From the NCBI GenBank assembly GCA_030688705.1, contig JAUYJH010000103.1, positions 1-13,207 of the forward strand: 13,207 nucleotides of DNA, in the 5' to 3' direction. The translations under genes and the position numbers were made by a program. Shown here piece after piece: positions 1 to 5,191 of the stretch. Source of the DNA: Deltaproteobacteria bacterium. Its GTDB lineage: Bacteria; UBA10199; SPLOWO2-01-44-7. Each line of letters starts with the position of its first letter. Positions within the stretch are counted from its first letter, which is position 1. Below the pieces are notes generated by a model, which was not told the origin of the DNA, did not search any database, and was given only the letters and a program-made list of their open reading frames with translations.

Positions 1-12
1 AAGATTGCTATA

Positions 13-70
13 GTCATTCTGAGCGAAGCGAAGAATCCCGGGATCCTTCGGGCTCCGCCCTCAGGATGAC
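13..70. repeat. GTCATYCTGA-type interrupted palindrome, copy A
   Basis: The element starts with GTCATTCTGA and ends with TCAGGATGAC, which are inverted copies of each other with one difference. The centre is the palindromic block GAATCCCGGGATCC (33-46). Each half reads as an end motif, a purine-rich spacer and GAAGRATCCCGG, so it looks like two units joined head to head. Two more copies are at 1889-1942 and 5124-5188. It lies directly before sdhA, and its right end carries the AGGA motif (63-66) ten bases before the sdhA ATG. As RNA it could fold into a long interrupted hairpin. The family is unnamed here. It has no coding capacity and looks like a non-autonomous dispersed element. Confidence 0.85.
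63..66 (+). promoter_or_regulatory. Repeat-derived ribosome-binding site of sdhA
   Basis: AGGA at 63-66 lies 10 bases before the ATG at 77 and is the only Shine-Dalgarno-like sequence there. It belongs to the right terminus of repeat copy A, so the repeat appears to provide the translation signal. Confidence 0.5.
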
Positions 71-76
71 AACACT

Positions 77-1879
77 ATGACTTACCAAACTTTTGAACAT
101 GATGTGATCGTGATCGGGGCCGGCGGGGCCGGATTGCGCGCCGCCATCGAGGCGGCGGTGCAAGGGGCCTCGGTGGGAATTGTCTGTAAGTCGCTTTTAG
201 GCAAGGCCCATACGGTGATGGCCGAAGGAGGCGTTGCCGCGGCAATGGGGAATGTCGATCTCCGCGACAATTGGCAGGTCCACTTTCGCGACACCATGCG
301 CGGCGGCAAAATGATGAATAACTGGCGGATGGCGCAAATCCATGCCCAGGAATCCCCGGCCCGCGTCAACGAATTAGAGGCCTGGGGAGCGGTTTTTGAC
401 CGGACAAAAGACGGTAAAATTTTGCAAAGAAATTTCGGCGGGCACCGTTTTCCAAGGCTCGCCCATGTCGGCGACAGAACAGGCCTTGAAATTATTCGAA
501 CGCTCCAAGATCACGCGATTCACAAGAAAAATCTGGAAGTTTACATGGAGTGCACCATCACCCATCTTTTAAAAGAGGGGAATCAAATTTGCGGGGCGTT
601 TGGATACCGCAGAACGACCGGCGAATTTTTATTTTTCAAAACAAAAGCGGTCATCTTGGCCACCGGCGGCATCGGCAAATCATTCCGGATCAACAGCAAT
701 TCGTGGGAATATACCGGCGACGGGCAGGCCTTGGCCTACAAGGCCGGCGCTGATTTGATCGACATGGAATTTGTCCAGTTTCATCCGACCGGCATGGTCT
801 GGCCCTTGAGCGTCAAGGGGACTCTTGTTACGGAAGGGGTCCGCGGCGAAGGGGGCATTTTAAAAAATTCAAAAGGGGAACGTTTTATGTTCCGCTATGT
901 TCCCGATATGTTTAAAGGGGAATTTGCAGAAACCGAAGACGAAGCCAAACGCTGGCTGGCCGGTGATAAAAGTTCTCGTCGCCCGCCGGAACTTCTGACA
1001 AGAGATGTGGTCGCCAAAGCCATTACCGCGGAAGTCAAGGCAGGGCGCGGTTCTCCTCACGGCGGCGTTTTTTTGGATATCGCATCACAAAGAGATGCCG
1101 AGACGATTAAGAAAAAACTCCCGAGCATGTATCACCAATTTAAAGAGCTCGCGAATGTCGACATCACCAAAGAACCGATGGAGATTGGCCCCACCTGTCA
1201 TTATATTATGGGGGGCATTCGGGTCGATGCCGAAACGGCGGCCGCAACGGTTCCCGGTCTCTATGCGGCGGGGGAGTCTGCGGCCGGTTTGCATGGCGCC
1301 AACCGTCTCGGCGGCAATTCCCTCTCCGATCTTTTGGTGTTCGGACGGCGCGCGGGACTGGCAGCGGCGCAGTATTCAAAAGACCATGGACAAAGGACCA
1401 TGGACCATGGACCAAAAGCTCAACAGATTGAAGAGTGTGAGAAGCAATTATTAAAACCGTTTGAACAGCGTAATGGTGAAAACCCGTATGCCGTGATGGA
1501 AGAATTGCAAAAAGTGATGGAGGCCAATGTCGGCATCGTCCGTGAAGAAAAAGAATTGCAAAAAGCGCTTGATCATCTGGCGCAATTAAAAATACGCGCA
1601 AAAAATGTGAAGGCCGACGGCGACCGCACCTATAACCCCGGTTGGCAGACCTGCCTTGATCTGGAAAATATGCTGATTGTTTCCGAGGCCATCACGCGAG
1701 GGGCTCTTGAAAGAAAAGAGTCGCGCGGCGGGCACACGAGAATTGATTATCCCGAAAGCAGTGCGGAAGAGGCCCAATCGAACAACATCATCCGCAAAAA
1801 GGGGGATGCGATGCAAGTGACCCGGGAGCCGCTTCCCAAAATGCCGCCGGATTTAGAAGCACTGATTTTGTCATCCTGA
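77..1879 (+). CDS. sdhA: Succinate dehydrogenase/fumarate reductase flavoprotein subunit (Sdh1-type)
   Basis: This is the catalytic subunit that interconverts succinate and fumarate and passes electrons to the iron-sulfur subunit on the inner face of the membrane. The 600-residue protein opens with the FAD-binding fold (GAGGAG near residue 14). His45 in KAHTVMAEGG is the expected site of covalent FAD. Active-site segments follow: QFHPTGM (His236), GVRGEGG (Arg256), LLTRDVV (Arg309), CHYIMGG (His375) and GANRLGGNS (Arg410). The segments NWRMAQIHAQE and QRNFGGHRFPRLAHVGDRTG resemble mycobacterial Sdh1 rather than E. coli SdhA. Residues 435-447 (DHGQRTMDHGP) are translated from a 7-bp repeat array in the variable linker after the capping domain. 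The last residues (LSS) and the stop TGA come from a GTCATCCTGA repeat end. No membrane-anchor gene is in the window; it would have to lie upstream. sdhB follows 58 bp downstream. Confidence 0.96.
   Translation: MTYQTFEHDVIVIGAGGAGLRAAIEAAVQGASVGIVCKSLLGKAHTVMAEGGVAAAMGNVDLRDNWQVHFRDTMRGGKMMNNWRMAQIHAQESPARVNELEAWGAVFDRTKDGKILQRNFGGHRFPRLAHVGDRTGLEIIRTLQDHAIHKKNLEVYMECTITHLLKEGNQICGAFGYRRTTGEFLFFKTKAVILATGGIGKSFRINSNSWEYTGDGQALAYKAGADLIDMEFVQFHPTGMVWPLSVKGTLVTEGVRGEGGILKNSKGERFMFRYVPDMFKGEFAETEDEAKRWLAGDKSSRRPPELLTRDVVAKAITAEVKAGRGSPHGGVFLDIASQRDAETIKKKLPSMYHQFKELANVDITKEPMEIGPTCHYIMGGIRVDAETAAATVPGLYAAGESAAGLHGANRLGGNSLSDLLVFGRRAGLAAAQYSKDHGQRTMDHGPKAQQIEECEKQLLKPFEQRNGENPYAVMEELQKVMEANVGIVREEKELQKALDHLAQLKIRAKNVKADGDRTYNPGWQTCLDLENMLIVSEAITRGALERKESRGGHTRIDYPESSAEEAQSNNIIRKKGDAMQVTREPLPKMPPDLEALILSS
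1382..1416. repeat. Five-unit 7-bp tandem array inside sdhA
   Basis: Five consecutive heptamers (GACCATG, GACAAAG, GACCATG, GACCATG, GACCAAA) fill 35 bp and are translated in frame as part of SdhA residues 436-447. Related arrays, also of five units, occur in valS at 6052-6086 and 7316-7350. The array ends in GACCAAAAGC, a tail also found at the ends of the arrays at 6052 and 10236. It is not CRISPR: the units are contiguous, with no spacers. Confidence 0.85.
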
Positions 1880-1942
1880 CGCGTGTTTGTCATCCTGAAC
1901 GGAGTGAAGGATCCCGGGATTCTTCGCTTCACTCAGAATGAC
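1870..1942. repeat. GTCATYCTGA-type element, copy B, with a duplicated left end
   Basis: A full element spans 1889-1942 (GTCATCCTGA to TCAGAATGAC, with the central GGATCCCGGGATTC block). An extra copy of the left end, GTCATCCTGA, lies at 1870-1879 just before it. The extra left end contains the sdhA stop codon (TGA 1877-1879). The right end contains the sdhB start codon (ATG 1938-1940, within AGAATGAC). The element thus fills the whole sdhA-sdhB junction and supplies both codons. Confidence 0.85.
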
Positions 1943-2687
1943 AAAGACAACGGCCAAAATAAAAGTTTTCCGCGGCGATTTCAACGGCGGGGAGTATAAA
2001 GAATACGAAGTCCCCCTTTTTGAAGGGATGGTCGTGCTCGATGCCATTCATCATATTCAGGCCCATGAGGACACCCGGCTTGCGGTTCGCTGGAATTGCA
2101 AGGCGGGCAAGTGCGGCTCTTGCGGCGGCGAGGTCAACGGCAAACCGAAATTAATGTGCATGACCCGCATGGATACCCTGCCGCTTGATCAACCGGTTAC
2201 GGTGGAGCCCATGAAAACATTCCCGGTGATCAAAGATTTGGTCTGCGATCTCTCCTGGAATTTTGAAATCAACAAAAGACTCGCCCCCTTCAAACCGAAG
2301 CCGCCTCTGGCTCATGTGACGTGGCGGTTTCTTCAGGAAGATGCCGACCGGGTGCAGGAATTCCGCAAGTGCATCGAATGTTTCTTGTGCCAGGATGTCT
2401 GCCACGTTTTGCGCAATCACAAAAAAGAGGATTTTTCCGGGCCCCGTTTTCTGGTGCGGCTGGCAAGCCTGGAAATGCACCCGCTCGACACCGCGGATCG
2501 TCTGGCCGCCATCAAGGACGAGTTCAAAATCGGCCTTTGCAACATCACCAAATGCTGCACCGAGGTCTGCCCGGAACATATCACCATTACCGACAACGCC
2601 ATCATCCCTCTCAAGGAACGGGTCGTCACCCGCTTCTACGATCCTGTTGCAAAATTTTGGAATAAAGTATTTAAGCAGGCCCGGTGA
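1938..2687 (+). CDS. sdhB: Succinate dehydrogenase/fumarate reductase iron-sulfur subunit (Sdh1-type)
   Basis: This subunit carries electrons from the FAD of SdhA towards the quinone site. The 249-residue protein has an N-terminal ferredoxin-like domain with the [2Fe-2S] ligands C54, C59, C62 and C74 (WNCKAGKCGSC). A C-terminal domain follows with two cysteine groups, CIECFLCQDVC (145-155) and CNITKCCTEVCP (201-212), which fit the [4Fe-4S] and [3Fe-4S]/[4Fe-4S] centres. Segments such as RFLVRLASLEMHPLDT and TDNAIIPLKERVV match the Sdh1 subfamily. The start at 1938 is the only possible one: an in-frame TGA lies at 1905-1907, there is no other start codon before 1938, and the next Met falls inside the conserved domain. 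No Shine-Dalgarno sequence is visible, so translation may be coupled to sdhA or weak. The stop overlaps the start of pckA. Confidence 0.95.
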   Translation: MTKTTAKIKVFRGDFNGGEYKEYEVPLFEGMVVLDAIHHIQAHEDTRLAVRWNCKAGKCGSCGGEVNGKPKLMCMTRMDTLPLDQPVTVEPMKTFPVIKDLVCDLSWNFEINKRLAPFKPKPPLAHVTWRFLQEDADRVQEFRKCIECFLCQDVCHVLRNHKKEDFSGPRFLVRLASLEMHPLDTADRLAAIKDEFKIGLCNITKCCTEVCPEHITITDNAIIPLKERVVTRFYDPVAKFWNKVFKQAR

Positions 2688-4207
2688 TGATTACCATGGA
2701 TTGGATGAAACATCCCAAGGCGCGCCGCAATCTTTCTGCCGATGCATTGATCCGGGCTTCCCTGGAACGGGGCGCGGGGGAATTGGCAGCCAACGGGGCG
2801 CTCGCCGTCAAAACCGGAAAATATACCGGCCGCTCGCCGGGCGACCGGTTTATTGTAAGGGATGCCCTGACGGAAAAATCGGTCGACTGGGGGAGCGTCA
2901 ACCAGCCCTTTGATTCCAAAAAATTCGACAATCTCTGCAGGAAAGTGACGGAGTTTCTTGCCGGGCGCGAGGTCTTTGTCCGTGATTCCTTCGCCTGCGC
3001 CGATAGCCGGCATCGTTTTTCGATCCGCGTCGTCACCCAATATGCGTGGCACAATCTTTTCGCGGCCCAGCTTTTTTTAAGGTATGGGGCCGCCGAAAAA
3101 CCAGCGGGTGAATCGGCCATGACGATTCTTTGCGCCCCTGATTTCAAAGCAAACCCGGCCGAAGATGGAACAAACTCAGAATGTTTCGTCATTTTAAATT
3201 TTGAGAAAAAAATCATTCTGATCGGCGGCACCGAATACGCGGGGGAAATCAAAAAATCGATTTTCTCGGCATTGAATTTTTTGCTCCCGGGCCATGGCGA
3301 TCTGACCATGCACTGTTCGGCCAATGTCGGCCCGCAAAACGACGTGGCCCTTTTTTTCGGGCTTTCCGGAACCGGAAAGACAACCCTTTCTGCCGATCCG
3401 CATCGGAGATTAATCGGCGACGACGAACATGTCTGGAGCGATCAGGGGGTTTTCAATATTGAGGGGGGTTGTTACGCAAAATGCATCAAGCTCTCCGAAA
3501 AATTGGAGCCTCAAATTTGGAAGGCGCTCCGCCGCGGCGCCGTTTTGGAAAATGTTGTGATCGATCCAAAAACAAAAATCCCCGACTATGATGACGGCTC
3601 ACTCACGGAAAATACAAGGGCCGCTTATCCGATTGAATATATTGATAACGCGGTGATTCCGGGCGTTGGGGGGCACCCCAATGTGATTTTCTTTTTGGCC
3701 GCCGATGCCTTTGGCGTATTGCCTCCCGTTTCTAAATTAAATCCCGAGGAGGCGATGTTTCATTTCTTGTCGGGCTACACGGCGAAACTCGCCGGAACCG
3801 AACGGGGAATCAAAGACCCGCAGGCTACTTTCAGCAATTGTTTCGGCGCCCCCTTTCTGCCGCGTCCGGCCATGTTTTATGCAAAAATGTTCGAAAAAAT
3901 GATCAAGCGGCACGATGTGCCGGTTTATTTAATCAACACCGGCTGGATTGGCGGGGGCTACGGTGTCGGCAAACGGATTTCTCTCCCCTATACGCGGGCG
4001 ATTATCGATGCGTGCATCCGGGGCGACTTGAAAAACGTAAAGTTTAAACCGATCCCCAAATTCCGCTTAAGCATTCCGGAATCATGCCCCGGCGTACCCG
4101 CTGAAATTTTGGACCCCGCCAAAACCTGGAGCGATAAACAGGCCTACGAAACCCAAGCCGAAAAACTGGCCCAACTTTTCGAACAGAATTTCAAAAAGTT
4201 TAACTGA
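2687..4207 (+). CDS. pckA: Phosphoenolpyruvate carboxykinase (ATP-dependent)
   Basis: This cytosolic enzyme converts oxaloacetate plus ATP to PEP, ADP and CO2, the entry to gluconeogenesis. The protein of about 506 residues matches the ATP-type family (usually about 530). It shows KYTGRSPGDRF near residue 45 (oxaloacetate-binding Arg), TMHCSANVG near 208, the P-loop FGLSGTGKTTLS near 224-235, the metal-binding LIGDDEHVWSD near 243, NIEGGCYAKCIKL near 258, and a C-terminal GYTAKLAGTE block. The P-loop and the overall pattern separate it from GTP-dependent PEPCK. The ATG at 2687 overlaps the sdhB stop by one base (TGATG), which suggests translational coupling. GTG 2684 and ATG 2696 are alternative starts. 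A weak CAGG lies seven bases upstream of 2687. The sdhA-sdhB-pckA order couples C4 dicarboxylate oxidation with PEP formation. A hairpin terminator follows immediately. Confidence 0.95.
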   Translation: MITMDWMKHPKARRNLSADALIRASLERGAGELAANGALAVKTGKYTGRSPGDRFIVRDALTEKSVDWGSVNQPFDSKKFDNLCRKVTEFLAGREVFVRDSFACADSRHRFSIRVVTQYAWHNLFAAQLFLRYGAAEKPAGESAMTILCAPDFKANPAEDGTNSECFVILNFEKKIILIGGTEYAGEIKKSIFSALNFLLPGHGDLTMHCSANVGPQNDVALFFGLSGTGKTTLSADPHRRLIGDDEHVWSDQGVFNIEGGCYAKCIKLSEKLEPQIWKALRRGAVLENVVIDPKTKIPDYDDGSLTENTRAAYPIEYIDNAVIPGVGGHPNVIFFLAADAFGVLPPVSKLNPEEAMFHFLSGYTAKLAGTERGIKDPQATFSNCFGAPFLPRPAMFYAKMFEKMIKRHDVPVYLINTGWIGGGYGVGKRISLPYTRAIIDACIRGDLKNVKFKPIPKFRLSIPESCPGVPAEILDPAKTWSDKQAYETQAEKLAQLFEQNFKKFN

Positions 4208-4209
4208 TT

Positions 4210-4244
4210 TGTCACCCGGTGCCTGGCACTGGGTGACATTTTTT
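4210..4244 (+). terminator. Rho-independent terminator of pckA, also a member of a dispersed repeat
   Basis: TGTCACCCGGTGCC (4210-4223) pairs with GGCACTGGGTGACA (4225-4238) with one G-U pair, and six T follow (4239-4244). It begins two bases after the pckA stop. No T-tract is seen on the opposite strand, so it is not clearly bidirectional for nadC, whose stop codon is next to it. Near-identical arms flank the palindrome at 5738-5757 inside valS, so this terminator is probably one copy of a repeat family. Confidence 0.8.
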
Positions 4245-4245
4245 A

Positions 4246-5115
4246 TTATGCGACACAAAGATGGATATCCGCCGCTGGGGCGGAGTGGGTTAAGGCCCCC
4301 ACCGAAATGAAATCGACTTTTGTGGCGGCATAGAGAGCGACATTATCAAGGGTGATGCCGCCGGAGACCTCGAATTTTACCTTCTCGTGAGCCAATCTCA
4401 TGGCGCCCCGTACCGCTTCGGGCTCAAAATTATCAAGCAACACAATGTCGATCGGATATTGGAGTGCCGCCTTTAATTCTTCAAAATTACGGACCTCCAC
4501 TTCGATCAATACTTTTTGTCCTGATCCACGTTCACCCTTGTCCCCGCTCACCCTGAGCCTGTCGAAGGGTCGAAGGGGCAAAACTTTTTCAATAGCCTTT
4601 GCAATCCCGCCGGCCATATCGATATGATTATTTTTGATTAAATAGCGGTCAAACAGGCCTTGTCGATGATTAGCGCCCCCTCCCATTTTGACCGCGTATT
4701 TTTCCAGCTCGCGCCAGCCGGGGAGTGTTTTGCGCGTATCCAATATTTTTGCCTTGGTTCCCTTCACCGCATCGACAAATTGTTTTGTGAGTGTTGCAAT
4801 GCCGCAGAGATGCTGTAAAAAATTCAAGGCCGTCCGTTCGCCTTTGAGAATGGCCGCGGCACCCCCCTCCAGCATGGCGATTATTTTTCCCTTTTTCACA
4901 AAATCGCCGTCGTCATGGAGGGCCTGCCATTTGATTTTGGAATCGAGCTCCAGAAAAACATCGCGGGCAATATCCATGCCAGCCAAAACAATATCCTGCT
5001 TTGTTTTAATCGTTGCCGCCGCCTTTGTTTTGGAATCGGCAATGGCGTCGCTCGTGATATCGCCGGCGCCGATATCTTCCGCAAGGGCTTGTTGAATAAG
5101 AAATTTGTATTTCAT
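4246..5115 (-). CDS. nadC: Nicotinate-nucleotide pyrophosphorylase (quinolinate phosphoribosyltransferase)
   Basis: It joins quinolinate to PRPP to give nicotinate mononucleotide, the third step of de novo NAD synthesis, in the cytosol. The 289-residue protein shows EDIGAGDIT (13-21), GERTALNFLQHLCGIAT (92-108), DTRKTLPGWRELEKYAVKMG (126-145), GGANHRQGL followed by IKNNH (146-164), IEVEV (204-208), VLLDNF (225-230), EVSGGI (249-254) and SVGALTHSAP (271-280). These are the substrate- and phosphate-binding segments of the family. Residues of about 182-200 (RPFDRLRVSGDKGERGSG) are extra relative to the usual sequence and are encoded by a dispersed repeat. nadA and nadB are not adjacent. It lies 76 bp downstream of valS on the same strand, and repeat copy C fills that gap. 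An AGGA from the repeat lies 12 bases before the ATG. Confidence 0.95.
   Translation of the reverse strand: MKYKFLIQQALAEDIGAGDITSDAIADSKTKAAATIKTKQDIVLAGMDIARDVFLELDSKIKWQALHDDGDFVKKGKIIAMLEGGAAAILKGERTALNFLQHLCGIATLTKQFVDAVKGTKAKILDTRKTLPGWRELEKYAVKMGGGANHRQGLFDRYLIKNNHIDMAGGIAKAIEKVLPLRPFDRLRVSGDKGERGSGQKVLIEVEVRNFEELKAALQYPIDIVLLDNFEPEAVRGAMRLAHEKVKFEVSGGITLDNVALYAATKVDFISVGALTHSAPAADIHLCVA
4548..4571. repeat. CCCTGAGCCTGTCGAAGGG-type repeat inside nadC
   Basis: The segment around CCCTGAGCCTGTCGAAGGGT (4551-4570) is an imperfect palindrome unlike nadC family sequence. It encodes about residues 182-191 (RPFDRLRVS) on the minus strand, just before the conserved IEVEV strand. Adjacent CACCCT motifs near 4533 and 4549 suggest the insert may extend to about 4530. 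Repeats of this kind recur in drafts of uncultured bacteria as far as I remember; no search was run. Only one copy is in this window. Confidence 0.6.
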
Positions 5116-5123
5116 GTTTTTAT

Positions 5124-5188
5124 GTCATCCTAAGGGCGTAAGCCCGAAGGATCCCGGGATTTTTCACCCCTTCGGGGTTCAGAATGAC
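5124..5188. repeat. GTCATYCTGA-type element, copy C, between valS and nadC
   Basis: It starts GTCATCCTAA and ends TCAGAATGAC, with the central GGATCCCGGGAT block. Each half contains a small hairpin (GGGC-GTAA-GCCC near 5133, ACCCC-TTC-GGGGT at 5166-5178). It occupies nearly all of the valS-nadC gap. On the minus strand its end supplies AGGA (plus 5128-5131) 12 bases before the nadC ATG. Confidence 0.85.
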
Positions 5189-5191
5189 AAA

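Noticed and set aside
77..1879. Fumarate reductase rather than succinate dehydrogenase as the specific name
   Set aside because: Sequence alone does not fix the direction. The Sdh1-like pattern favours the dehydrogenase name, so the alternative is kept only in the description.
2671..3324. A 217-codon open frame on the minus strand opposite pckA
   Set aside because: It is antisense to conserved PEP carboxykinase sequence and has no recognisable features.
4210..4244. The hairpin acting also as a terminator for nadC
   Set aside because: On the minus strand no T-tract follows the stem.
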